Shown here in pieces: positions 17,775-26,938 of a stretch of 64,000 bases of DNA. The stretch is from Ornatilinea apprima (GTDB lineage Bacteria; Chloroflexota; Anaerolineae; Anaerolineales; Anaerolineaceae), in NCBI RefSeq assembly GCF_001306115.1, contig NZ_LGCL01000019.1, forward strand, positions 62,001 to 126,000, given 5' to 3'. The notes below the pieces were generated by a model. It was not told the DNA's origin and did not search any database. It worked only from the letters and a program-made list of their open reading frames with translations. Position 1 is the stretch's first letter; each line of letters begins with the position of its first letter. The translations under genes were made by a program, and so were the position numbers.

Positions 17775-17912
17775 TCACGCACCAGCATCCTTTCAGTTGC
17801 TCAATTTTACCAGCACTGATCTTCACTATTATATGGCTTTCTATGGCAAAAATTACTTTTCAGGCCCGCCCAACCCTGTTAAAACTCCGCTTGTTAACCA
17901 ATATTTAACATA

Positions 17913-17940
17913 ATACCGCCACCATTTACGGGAGCGGTAT
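17913..17940 (-). terminator. Hairpin after the sortase-fusion gene
   Basis: Seven-bp stem ATACCGC/GCGGTAT with a 14-nt loop that can pair further (CCC/GGG). It lies 39 nt past the stop codon of the large surface-protein gene and is followed on the minus strand by TATGTTAAATATT. A moderate terminator candidate. Confidence 0.5.
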
Positions 17941-17978
17941 GGGGGGCATATCCTTTTTCTCCGCGATGAAGTCTGCGG

Positions 17979-20900
17979 TTACTCGGCTTCCACAGCGGCC
18001 AACGCAGCCCTCACCACGCTTCGCCACCGGTATTCATCCCGGTTGGGGTCATACCCCTGGCAGGTGATTAACGTCAACCAGGCGCTGTCTTCATGCCGGA
18101 GAACAGACAGGTTTTTTGGCGAAACAAAAGCTTCAACCGACTGCACCATGTAGGTATAGCGCATTCCAAAGGCGTGAACGACAATCGTATCGCCCCATTT
18201 CAGCCCGCTCAGCCCCACCAGCACACCCGGTTTTCCGTTCGCGTCGTAAACGTGCCCGGTGAGCACGCTGTTGCCTTCCAGCCCAGGGAACGCGCTGCCT
18301 TCCAGCCAGCCCAACTGATTCGCCAGCCAGCTTACATCCCAGGTTCCATCTGACGTGGGTACGCCTAACACGGCCGTCTTGACCTTAAGAGCTGGAATTT
18401 CCACCCACACCTGGTCCAATTCTGAGTAGGCCTTCAGTGCCGGCTGCGGCCCTGGCTGACTGAGACGATCGGGGGGAAAACCGGTGGAGGGCAGAATTTG
18501 CACATCGGTTTCCTCCTGATCGCGGATAAACAGCTCAAACAGGGAAAACTGGACAGAGTTGGCACAAATTTGGTTTGGCTGGCTGCCAGGATAGGTTTGC
18601 AGCAATTGCCAGGGGCCGCCAGCGTGCGAAGTTCCGATCACAAACTTCGAAAGGTCACCCCCAACCAGCTCCAATTCCGCCGGACCAACCAGAAAACAAA
18701 CCGGAATGCCGTCGCCGGTCAATTCGCTGACTGGTTGATTATCGTATTGAATTTCCAGGTCAATGGCCGCGTACAGGCGCACCGAAGTGTTGGGCGGCAG
18801 GGCTGGCCCGGCAGTGGGCGCGTTGTTGATGACAACCAGGCTGCCTGAGGGAAAATCGCTGTCATTGGTCTGCGCCACCCACGGGCTGAAGCGGAAGACA
18901 TCCACCGCGCTGACTGAGGGCGTTCCCGAAGTCGCCGTCACGCGCACATCATAAACGAAATCCGATACATCCACCGGCGGAACACCGCTGAAGGTGCGCG
19001 TGTCCGGGTCAAACATCATCCAACCCGGCAGCGCCGATCCGTCTGCCAGGTCTGCGCTGTAGGTAATTGGATCACCGTTGGAGTCAATGAAGGTGTTCTC
19101 GGCAAACTGGAAGATCCACGGCTCACCTCGCCGGCCTGCCTGGTCGGGAATGAAATTCGCCACAGACGGAGCTACGTCCTGGTCAATTCCCAAATGAAAC
19201 ACCGTGGAAGCCTCGCCGCCTTTCCCATCCAGCGCGGTCACCCGCACGTTGATCAGGCCAACATCCCCGGCGCCCGGCGTGCCAGAAAAAGTACGGCTGT
19301 CCGCGTCAAAGCTCAACCATGAGGGCAGCGCGCCGCCCCCGTCCAGGCTGGCCTGGTAAGCCAATCCATCACCGTCGCGATCGGCGAAAGTGTCCCGTGA
19401 AAAAGTGGTACTAAAGGAGAAACCCGCTCGCCCGCTGCTGTTCGGAATGGGGTTCACCACAACCGGGTTATGATTCTCTGGCAAAGCCTGAATAACCAGT
19501 TGGTACACATCCGCAACCGACCCGCCATGACCGTCGCTGGCGGTCACGCGCACATCCAGCGTCCCGGCTTGCATCAACGTTCCCGAAAGTGTATTGGTTG
19601 CGGGGTCAAAACTTAACCAACCCGGCAGCGCCGTGCCACCCAATAAATCCACCGCAAGGGTCAGCTCGTCTCCATCGGGGTCGCTGAACGTGCCCGCCGG
19701 AACGACAAACTCATACACCTCACCCGCATTGCGTTCCTGGTCGGAGAGAGGGCTGTCTACAATGGGAGCGTCATTGGCATTGGCCACCGAAATGCTGAAC
19801 GAGCCTACCACACTGGCAGCCGGCGATCCGTTGTCTGTGGCTTGAATACAAATAGGGTAATTGGCCTTTTCTTCATAATTCAAAACGACCGCGGTGCGCA
19901 GTTCATTCCCGCTGATCGTAAACGCCTCCAGATCGCTGTCTGAGCATGCGCCGCCATCCGTGGTCAGCGCGTAAGTCACCGTCTGACCGGCGTCACTTTC
20001 CGTGGTGGAAATCAGTCCAACCAGGCTTCCCGCGGCAAGGTTTTCCGCGACGGTGGTGGAAGAGAGCGCCAGATCCGCAGGCGCTTCATTCACATCTAAA
20101 ACTTCAATGGTAAAGGGCCGGTCAGTGCTGGTTGCCGGAGATCCGTCATCGCTGACCCGCACGCAAATGGAATAGGACGATTTGCTCTCAAAATTGAACA
20201 CATTCGCCGATTTCAACCGGTCTCCAGCAATGGTGAACGCGCCGTTATCCACGCCGCTGCACGCGCCGCCCGCATCCACCAGCGAAAAGCCAAGCGTCTG
20301 TCCGCTGTCCACATCCGCGGCGCTGAAAACCCCGATCTCTGTTCCGGCAGGCTGATTCTCAGATATCGACGCCGCGGAAAGGCTCAGATCATACGGGGTT
20401 TCATTCACATCCAAAACAGAGATGGTGAACTGCCGGTCGAAAGATAAACTGCCGCTGTCCGTACTCCGCACGCAGATGGTATAGCTATTCTTTACTTCGT
20501 AATTAAAGGACAGCGTTGTTTTCAGGCTGGCGCCGGTGATGGTGAAAGCCGCGTTATCCGCCCCGCTGCACGCGCCCCCAGGGTTTTCCAAAGTATATGT
20601 GTGTGCATCCCCATCATCGGGATCGCTGGTTGAAAGGCTGCCAATTGTGGCGCCAACTGGTTGGTTTTCATTCAAACTGGCTGCCGATAGCGTCAGGTTG
20701 GTTGGCGCTTCGTTTACGTCTCCAACGCTAATGGTGAAAGATTGTTCCCGGCTTAACACCGGATCACCGTTATCGGTGGCGCGCACGCAAACCGCATAGC
20801 TGCTCTGGACTTCATGGTCAAACACTTCTGAGGAGAATAAATCATCCCCGCTGACCGTAAAAGAACCGTTCCCACTGCCATCACATCCGCTGACCGCATC

Positions 20901-23126
20901 AGCCAGCACAAATTGGTGCGTTTGACCTTCGTCCGGGTCATTGGCCGAAAGGCTACCAACCAGCGAATTGGCTGCGCTGTTTTCCGCAAGCGAGTCATTG
21001 GAAAGCACGATTGCGCTGGCAACCTCATTCACATCTTCCACCTGAATGGAAAACGCCTGGTATACGCTGCCGCCTCCACTGTCCTGACTTTTCACGCAAA
21101 TTGAATAACTGTTTTTCACCTCATAGTTGAATACCGCGTTAGAGAACAACCCACCCGCGTTGATCGTGAATGAAGCATTATCGCTGCCGGCACATTCTGT
21201 GCCCGAAGCGGCCAGCGAGTAGGTAAAGGTTTCGCCCGCATCCGGGTCCGTCGTGGAAAAGATACCCACCGCCGTTCCACTGGCCTGGTTCTCGTCAATC
21301 GTGGCAGCCGATAGGCCGATGGCTGTCGGGCTTTCATTGGTGTTGGTGATGGCAATGGTCAATTGCTGGTCCAGGCTCATTGCTGGCGAACCGTTGTCCG
21401 TGGAGCGCACGCAAATCGTGTAACTGCTCTTCGTTTCATAATCAAACACCGCCGCCGAGCGCAGTGAACTCCCTGTCAGCGAAAAAGAGGTGTTATCCAC
21501 TCCGCTGCAAGCCCCGCCCGGGTTCACCAGGGTATAGGTGTGTGTCTGCGCGCCATCCGGGTCGCTGGTGGTCAAACTGCCTACCAGCGTTCCCGCTGCG
21601 GCTCCTTCCTGCAGGCTGGCCGGCGTCAGGGTAACGCCAGAAGGCGCGTCATTGCCATTAATGATCGAAACTGTGATCGCCTTTTCGAACCACAGGTTGT
21701 GCGAGTCCGTTGTTCTCACCCGCACCTGGTAAGTGCTTTTCGTCTCATAATCCAGCACCGCCGCAGTGATCAGGTTGCTTCCAGAGATAGAGAAAGAAGC
21801 GTTATCCTCGCTCCCCGTGCCGGTCACCAGCGAATAGGTGAACGTGTCGCCCGCGTCCAGATCGCTGCTGGATAAGGCGCCTGCCACAGATCCAGCCGCG
21901 CTGTTTTCACTCAGGCTGGCTGGCGTAAAGGTAATATTCGTTGGCCGGTTGAAAAACACCGCGCACGAAGTATTGTTCGAATAATCATAATAACCAGGGG
22001 TTGTATCGGCTCCCGTGCCTGGCGCTGCCGGGCCGGGGCAGTCTCCGGGGCCAAAACCGCATTTTCCGCTTCCAGCCGCGCCGCCGGTGGCAGTGTTGCC
22101 GCTGAACGTAACTCCCGTGTCGATGCACAGTTCGCCGCCATTAAAGATGGCGCTACCCAACCCGGCACCGCCGCCGCCCCCCGCGCCTCCAAAAATGGTC
22201 GCGGCAGAACCGCCCGCGCCGCCTGTAACGCTGTTATTGGTCAAGGTGACGTTTTTCAAGCCCAGTGCCCCGCCTTCGGCGATGAACACCGCGTCGCCCA
22301 GCGCGCCGCCCCCGCCGCCACCGCTGAAGCCATACTCTTTCGGCCCGGAACCACCGTTTCCTCCGCCAAAGCCGGCCACACCCCCGGCAGCCGTTCCGGA
22401 GCTACCCCCGCCGCCGCCGCCAAAACCGCCCGTGCCGCCCTGGTCAGAATCGGCTCCTCCGCCAACGCCGCCGCCGCCGAACTGCGCGCTCACGCCAGAG
22501 GCGCCGCCCGCGCCGCCGCCCGCACCGCCGTAGTATCCATCACCTTCAACCGAGTTGCCACCATTTCCCCCGCTGGCCTGGTTATTATTGAAAACCACGT
22601 TCGTGGCGGTCACGCCGGCTCCACTGGCAATATAAACCGCACCGCCCAAGCCAGAAACCGTACCGGGCGTCTGGCCTGCCGCGTTGGAACCCTGAATCTT
22701 GCCATTGGCGATGGTCAAATTATTCAGGCGCAGCTTGCCCGCCGAAACATAGAAGATTCGCGTGGTCCCTCCCCCACTGATGGTCAGGTTCGCCGTACCC
22801 GGCCCATTAAGGGTTACCTCTTTGGTGATCTCAATCTGGCTGGTCAGGGTGATGGTTGCCGGAGTTGTGAGGCTGAAGCTGATCGTGTCTCCGTCAGCCG
22901 CGTCGGCAATCGCCTGGCGCAGTGTGCCCGCCCCGCTGTTAGCTGTGGAGGTAACCGTCAGGGTGGCGGCTTGCGCCTCCCCGTTGGGGATCAAGCCAAT
23001 ACTGCCGGCCGCCATCACCACCGCGAGAAGAATTCGCAGTCCATTAAATTGGTAGATCAATCCAAAAAATGAGGGGGGCGCAGCCGGTTTTTTCGCTGCT
23101 GCGCGTTGCGGATTGGAGTAAGCCAT
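17979..23126 (-). CDS. Giant surface protein: beta-helix, Gly-rich, cadherin-like repeats, LPSTG motif, C-terminal sortase domain
   Basis: A 1715-residue exported protein. Residues about 25-55 hold a hydrophobic signal/anchor ending near EAQA. Residues about 56-390 form a CSLREA-type parallel beta-helix (TLRQAIADA, AVYIASGAGV) with a very Gly-rich insert (about 190-335). Then come eight cadherin-like repeats of about 95 residues (LSENSAAGS, VFDYETKSSYTICVR, ITNTNESP), three dystroglycan-type Ig repeats (GLPGWLSFDPATNTLSGTP pattern) and a short domain. LPSTG lies at residue 1545, immediately followed by a sortase domain (about 1570-1710) with His1625 (TGH), Cys1689 (LITC) and Arg1700 or Arg1702 (YRWR). 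I start at the ATG at 23126 because AAGGAG lies 8 nt before it; an in-frame TTG at 23147 overlaps that site. A TATAAT at 23187-23182 is the likely -10. Substrate of the sortase is unknown; self-processing is one possibility. Confidence 0.88.
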   Translation of the reverse strand: MAYSNPQRAAAKKPAAPPSFFGLIYQFNGLRILLAVVMAAGSIGLIPNGEAQAATLTVTSTANSGAGTLRQAIADAADGDTISFSLTTPATITLTSQIEITKEVTLNGPGTANLTISGGGTTRIFYVSAGKLRLNNLTIANGKIQGSNAAGQTPGTVSGLGGAVYIASGAGVTATNVVFNNNQASGGNGGNSVEGDGYYGGAGGGAGGASGVSAQFGGGGVGGGADSDQGGTGGFGGGGGGSSGTAAGGVAGFGGGNGGSGPKEYGFSGGGGGGALGDAVFIAEGGALGLKNVTLTNNSVTGGAGGSAATIFGGAGGGGGAGLGSAIFNGGELCIDTGVTFSGNTATGGAAGSGKCGFGPGDCPGPAAPGTGADTTPGYYDYSNNTSCAVFFNRPTNITFTPASLSENSAAGSVAGALSSSDLDAGDTFTYSLVTGTGSEDNASFSISGSNLITAAVLDYETKSTYQVRVRTTDSHNLWFEKAITVSIINGNDAPSGVTLTPASLQEGAAAGTLVGSLTTSDPDGAQTHTYTLVNPGGACSGVDNTSFSLTGSSLRSAAVFDYETKSSYTICVRSTDNGSPAMSLDQQLTIAITNTNESPTAIGLSAATIDENQASGTAVGIFSTTDPDAGETFTYSLAASGTECAGSDNASFTINAGGLFSNAVFNYEVKNSYSICVKSQDSGGGSVYQAFSIQVEDVNEVASAIVLSNDSLAENSAANSLVGSLSANDPDEGQTHQFVLADAVSGCDGSGNGSFTVSGDDLFSSEVFDHEVQSSYAVCVRATDNGDPVLSREQSFTISVGDVNEAPTNLTLSAASLNENQPVGATIGSLSTSDPDDGDAHTYTLENPGGACSGADNAAFTITGASLKTTLSFNYEVKNSYTICVRSTDSGSLSFDRQFTISVLDVNETPYDLSLSAASISENQPAGTEIGVFSAADVDSGQTLGFSLVDAGGACSGVDNGAFTIAGDRLKSANVFNFESKSSYSICVRVSDDGSPATSTDRPFTIEVLDVNEAPADLALSSTTVAENLAAGSLVGLISTTESDAGQTVTYALTTDGGACSDSDLEAFTISGNELRTAVVLNYEEKANYPICIQATDNGSPAASVVGSFSISVANANDAPIVDSPLSDQERNAGEVYEFVVPAGTFSDPDGDELTLAVDLLGGTALPGWLSFDPATNTLSGTLMQAGTLDVRVTASDGHGGSVADVYQLVIQALPENHNPVVVNPIPNSSGRAGFSFSTTFSRDTFADRDGDGLAYQASLDGGGALPSWLSFDADSRTFSGTPGAGDVGLINVRVTALDGKGGEASTVFHLGIDQDVAPSVANFIPDQAGRRGEPWIFQFAENTFIDSNGDPITYSADLADGSALPGWMMFDPDTRTFSGVPPVDVSDFVYDVRVTATSGTPSVSAVDVFRFSPWVAQTNDSDFPSGSLVVINNAPTAGPALPPNTSVRLYAAIDLEIQYDNQPVSELTGDGIPVCFLVGPAELELVGGDLSKFVIGTSHAGGPWQLLQTYPGSQPNQICANSVQFSLFELFIRDQEETDVQILPSTGFPPDRLSQPGPQPALKAYSELDQVWVEIPALKVKTAVLGVPTSDGTWDVSWLANQLGWLEGSAFPGLEGNSVLTGHVYDANGKPGVLVGLSGLKWGDTIVVHAFGMRYTYMVQSVEAFVSPKNLSVLRHEDSAWLTLITCQGYDPNRDEYRWRSVVRAALAAVEAE

Positions 23127-23287
23127 CGGTAACGCTCCTTGTTGCAAACTTCAAAGAACCAAAATGAGAAACGGCTAATCTATTATATAAATAACTGATC
23201 CAGAATAAACTCTTCTTATGGGTCGATTTCGCGTTATTTAACTTTTCAATTCTGTAATTGCATCCATGTCAGGCAGTCATAAAACGA

Positions 23288-23315
23288 AACGCCCCCGCAG
23301 TTTCGCGGGGGCGTT
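23288..23315 (-). terminator. Intrinsic terminator of the sodium symporter gene
   Basis: Eleven-bp GC-rich stem AACGCCCCCGC/GCGGGGGCGTT with a 6-nt loop, followed on the minus strand by TCGTTTTATG. It lies 24 nt beyond the symporter stop codon. Confidence 0.9.
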
Positions 23316-23338
23316 GATCTTTCCACATTTCTGTCAGG

Positions 23339-24745
23339 CTAAATAATCGACAGCCCGCGCAGCAGAACCAGGATGAGCAGAACGGGGGTTACAAATTTAA
23401 TGACCACGTAGAAAGCCTTCACAACCCACTCATTCTTCAAGGCGCCAGAATTAGTCAACGCGTCCACAATCCTGTCTTTGCCCCACACCCAACCGGCAAA
23501 GAGAGCGATGAACAGACCGCCCACCGGCAGCAGAATATTCGAGGTGGTGTAATCGAACAGATCAAAGAACGTGAAGCCAAAGACTTTCACATCTGCCAGG
23601 GTGCTGCTCGAAAGTGCTGCGGTTGAACCGATCAGCGCCAGCAGAACCACGGTGATCACCGTCGCTACCGGGCGCGAGATATGCATCTTCTCATTGATGA
23701 ATGCCACCGGCACTTCCAACAGGGAAAGCATCGCGCCTGTGGCCGCGATCCCAGCCAGAATGAAGAACAATACCATAAAGATATTGCCCAACGGCATCGA
23801 AGCAAACACCGCCGGAATGGTGATGAACAGCAGCGAAGGGCCCGCGTCCACTTCAAAGCCAAACGCGAAGACCGCCGGGAAAATCGCGATGCCCGCAAGC
23901 ATCGAGACCAGCAGGTCGGCCAGCATCACTTTGGTGGCCGTACCGGGAATATTCTGCTCCTCACGGAAATAAGAACCGTAGGTAATCATCGTGCCCATGC
24001 CAGTCGACAGTTTGAAGAAAGCCAGTCCCATCGCCACCAGCACGGTGGTCCAGGTTACTTTGCTGAAGTCGGGCTGCAGCAAGAAGCGCAAACCTTCTCC
24101 CGCGCCTTCCAGCGTCAGGCTGCGAATGCCAATCGCCACCAGCAGCAAAAACAGAATGGGCATCAGGCGTTTGGTCGTCGCTTCAATGCCTTTGGATACA
24201 CCCATCATCAAAATCGCGCCGATCACAACCAGCACAACCCACTGCCACAATAGGGACTGCATCGGATTCGTAATCAGGTCAACGAAAGCCTGCGAAGTGA
24301 CCGCCGGGTCCGTCGATAAAAACCCGCCAACCACCGATTTATAAATATAAGCGAAAACCCAGCCCGCCACTTCGGTATAAAAAGCCATAATCAAAAAGGC
24401 AGCCAATACACCCGCCGCGCCGGCCAGCCACCAGGGTTGTTTCTTGGGGGCCAGTTCGCGCAGCGTTGAAATTGCGTCTTTTCGCGCCTTGCGGCCCAGC
24501 ATTTGCTCGGTGATCATCACCGGCAAACCCACCAACAGCGTGCTGATTAAATAAACAATGATAAATGCCGCACCGCCATTTTGACCGGTGATCGAAGGGA
24601 ACTTCCAGATATTCCCCAACCCCACCGCCGAGCCGAGGGTAGCCGCGATGACACCCAGGGCTGTGGTAAAGCCGTCGCGCTGTTTTCCGCCAGACGCGGC
24701 AGCATCTTTTGCTTTACCACTTTCCAATTCATGCTCCAATTCCAT
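23339..24745 (-). CDS. Sodium:neurotransmitter symporter (SNF/NSS) family transporter
   Basis: Na+-coupled transporter of amino acids or related compounds, LeuT fold, about 11-12 helices in 468 residues. The helix 1 signature GSAVGLGNIWKFPSITGQNGG is the Na+/substrate site of the family, and helix 6 region LAFFKLSTGMGTMITYGSYF is also conserved. The start is set at the ATG at 24745 because GGAGG lies 9-10 nt upstream and the protein begins with an acidic cytoplasmic tail; the frame stays open to 24877 but that extension has no family similarity. A promoter at 24911-24883 serves it and it is closed by a strong terminator. The substrate is not predictable. Confidence 0.94.
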   Translation of the reverse strand: MELEHELESGKAKDAAASGGKQRDGFTTALGVIAATLGSAVGLGNIWKFPSITGQNGGAAFIIVYLISTLLVGLPVMITEQMLGRKARKDAISTLRELAPKKQPWWLAGAAGVLAAFLIMAFYTEVAGWVFAYIYKSVVGGFLSTDPAVTSQAFVDLITNPMQSLLWQWVVLVVIGAILMMGVSKGIEATTKRLMPILFLLLVAIGIRSLTLEGAGEGLRFLLQPDFSKVTWTTVLVAMGLAFFKLSTGMGTMITYGSYFREEQNIPGTATKVMLADLLVSMLAGIAIFPAVFAFGFEVDAGPSLLFITIPAVFASMPLGNIFMVLFFILAGIAATGAMLSLLEVPVAFINEKMHISRPVATVITVVLLALIGSTAALSSSTLADVKVFGFTFFDLFDYTTSNILLPVGGLFIALFAGWVWGKDRIVDALTNSGALKNEWVVKAFYVVIKFVTPVLLILVLLRGLSII

Positions 24746-24882
24746 TGAATACTTCCTCCATTCCTTCCTTTTTTGTTGAGGCAGCCTGCCTGGCTGCCCA
24801 CTGGCATGACTTTGCCTGAAGAACAGGCAATAAATACACGTGAAAGCTGACGCGATCCCACGCGCCAGCCTGCTCATCCGGC

Positions 24883-24911
24883 ATTATAATCCAAACCTGA
24901 ACATCCGTGAA
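24883..24911 (-). promoter_or_regulatory. Promoter of the sodium symporter gene
   Basis: TTCACG, 17-nt spacer, TATAAT on the minus strand. It lies just after the proC terminator and gives a leader of about 130 nt. Confidence 0.6.
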
Positions 24912-24939
24912 CATCTCAGTTAATAAATCATTAATAATA

Positions 24940-24970
24940 ATGACTCCCACGAACAGCTAATGGGAGTCAT
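24940..24970 (-). terminator. Intrinsic terminator of proC
   Basis: Ten-bp stem ATGACTCCCA/TGGGAGTCAT, 11-nt loop, followed on the minus strand by TATTATTAATG. It lies 28 nt after the proC stop. Confidence 0.75.
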
Positions 24971-24997
24971 CCTGTCAATTTGCGTCTACCAGTGATC

Positions 24998-25840
24998 TTA
25001 CATATTTTCGGGCATCTGGCTGTTGCGGCCTTTGCCCAATTCCACACAGCGCTCATACGCCGCCCAAACCGCCCGAGAAATCGCTGTGCGGAACCCCGCC
25101 TTCTCCAGGTAATACAGCGCCGCCGCAGATGTTCCCGCCGGTGAGGTGACTTCATTGCGCAGTTCGGCGGGGTGATGCCGCTTTTTATCAAAATAATTCA
25201 CCGACCCGCGGATCGTTTGCATCACCAGCTCTTCTGAGATGCGCCGCGAAAAACCCAGGTGAACACCCGCGTCAATCATCGCTTCCATAAATAAGAACAC
25301 ATACGCCGGCCCCGATCCAGAGAGCGCCGTGGCCATATCCAGGTAGCTTTCGTCATCCACATACACTTCTTCTCCCAGCGCCGAAAGCACCATGCGGGCC
25401 AGCTCACGCTGCCGGTCATTCACCGCCGCCGAATCGGTCCACACCGTGATTCCTTCGCCAATCTGCGCCGGTGTGTTGGGCATTGCCCGTACTACAGCAT
25501 CGTGCGCCAACCCTCGGCTGATCATTTCAATCGTCACCCCGGCGACAATGGAGAAAACCAGTGCGTCTTGCGGAATGCAGCCGTGCAGATCGGCCAGCAC
25601 CTGGTTAATCGTCTGCGGTTTGACGGAAAGGATCACTACACCCGCGCTTTTGACCGCTTCTTTATTGTCATGGATGGAATGAACCCCATATCGTTCGCCA
25701 ATTTCCTTGCCCCGATCAATCAGCGGACCCGAAGCGTAAATTTGCTTTGGCGTTTTCAACCCGTTGCGCAGCAATCCCGCGATGATCGCCTCGCCCATTG
25801 CGCCTGGTCCGATGACTGCGATATTCGGATATTCATTCAT
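24998..25840 (-). CDS. proC: Pyrroline-5-carboxylate reductase
   Basis: Last step of proline synthesis: NAD(P)H reduces 1-pyrroline-5-carboxylate to L-proline. It has 280 residues, the usual length. The N-terminal IGPGAMGEAIIAGL nucleotide-binding loop is at residues 9-22. The family signature near the C-terminus, LRNEVTSPAGTSAAALYYLEKAG, and the ALSGSGPAYVFLFMEAMIDAGV helix are intact. It starts 6 nt after the stop of the methyltransferase gene upstream, so the two form an operon ended by a hairpin. Confidence 0.96.
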   Translation of the reverse strand: MNEYPNIAVIGPGAMGEAIIAGLLRNGLKTPKQIYASGPLIDRGKEIGERYGVHSIHDNKEAVKSAGVVILSVKPQTINQVLADLHGCIPQDALVFSIVAGVTIEMISRGLAHDAVVRAMPNTPAQIGEGITVWTDSAAVNDRQRELARMVLSALGEEVYVDDESYLDMATALSGSGPAYVFLFMEAMIDAGVHLGFSRRISEELVMQTIRGSVNYFDKKRHHPAELRNEVTSPAGTSAAALYYLEKAGFRTAISRAVWAAYERCVELGKGRNSQMPENM

Positions 25841-25846
25841 CTTCCT

Positions 25847-26749
25847 TTACCTGCCTTCTTTATAAGAGTTATTCCGCCAGCGGGCAAACATCGCCGTCGA
25901 AAGCAGCCTGCCCGCGCTCTTTTCTTCTAATACAACTTCACCTGCGCTGGTCTGCCCTTCCCAGGCCTTCATCATTTCATCCACCGCGTAATGCAGGGTC
26001 AGCGCCGAGGCTTTCACCGAATACGCCGTCAGCACCACAAACAACGCCTCTTTCGACATCACCTGCTGACAGGCTGCCAGCAGCTCTGGGATCAGTTTGT
26101 AAAACTCCCACACCTCTCCCTTCGGCCCGCGGCCAAACTTCGGCGGATCCAGAATCAACCCCTCATACGCGCTCCCACGCCGCGCTTCACGCTGCACAAA
26201 TTTCAGCGCATCATCCACCAGCCAGCGCACCGGAAAATGCTCCAAACCGCTTAGGGTCTGATTTTCTTTCGCCCATAAAATCGCCTTGCGCGAGGCGTCC
26301 ACGTGCGTTACGTCTGCCCCCGCTCTGGCCGCGCTGAGGGTTGCCATGCCAGTGTAACCAAACAGGTTCAACACCCGCACCGGCCGCCGCGCCGCTTTGA
26401 TCTGATCTTCAACCCAGTCCCACTGGCTGGCCTGCTCCGGGAACAAGCCCAGATGCCGCGATCCGCTCAACTGCGCCCAGCACTTCAATCCCTTATAGTC
26501 CACTTGCCAGCGCTCCGGCAGGTTTTTTAACGCCTTCCAGTGCCCGCCGTGCTCCTCACCCGTGCTGATGAAAAGCCCATCCGCCTGTTCCCAGGCTTTT
26601 TCGGGCAGGGCTTTTTTCCAAATGGCCTCGGCTTCCGGGCGCGCCAGCACCACCTTACCAAAACGTTCCAGCTTCATTCCATCGCCGCTGTCCAACAGCT
26701 CATAAGAGCGCCAATCTGGCGATGCGCAAATTTCAATCACAGGTTTCAT
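25847..26749 (-). CDS. Class I SAM-dependent RNA methyltransferase (RlmI-like, COG1092)
   Basis: A 300-residue protein whose Rossmann core is clear: motif I VLNLFGYTGMATLSAARAGA (about residue 125), an acidic THVDAS at the end of strand 2, and the DPPKFGRG catalytic/motif IV region. NLFGYTG and DPPK(F) are typical of the RlmI/RlmK group that methylates 23S rRNA bases. The N-terminal about 100 residues are not the PUA domain of E. coli RlmI, so the target may differ. It is the promoter-proximal gene of the pair with proC. No clear ribosome site precedes the ATG (TTTAAGA). Confidence 0.85.
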   Translation of the reverse strand: MKPVIEICASPDWRSYELLDSGDGMKLERFGKVVLARPEAEAIWKKALPEKAWEQADGLFISTGEEHGGHWKALKNLPERWQVDYKGLKCWAQLSGSRHLGLFPEQASQWDWVEDQIKAARRPVRVLNLFGYTGMATLSAARAGADVTHVDASRKAILWAKENQTLSGLEHFPVRWLVDDALKFVQREARRGSAYEGLILDPPKFGRGPKGEVWEFYKLIPELLAACQQVMSKEALFVVLTAYSVKASALTLHYAVDEMMKAWEGQTSAGEVVLEEKSAGRLLSTAMFARWRNNSYKEGR

Positions 26750-26938
26750 TCTTAAATTTAACCATTCTTTTGGGGAACTTGCACTCTATATTGTGGTAAG
26801 TATATCAGTTTTCAGGCGAACTGGTTCCGGCCAATTCTTCACCTTCTGAGGATGACAGCGCAAAGCGCTCTATGAACCGGCCTTGACAGATGGGGTTATA
26901 ATGGGCGGAACAACACTTCAGTTCATAAAGGATTCAAC

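Noticed and set aside
23127..23147. TTG start for the sortase-fusion protein at 23147
   Set aside because: It overlaps the AAGGAG ribosome site that serves the ATG at 23126.
26883..26902. TTGACA and TATAAT upstream of patB as one promoter
   Set aside because: The spacer is only 8 nt; TATAAT may still be a -10, but the TTGACA cannot be its -35.
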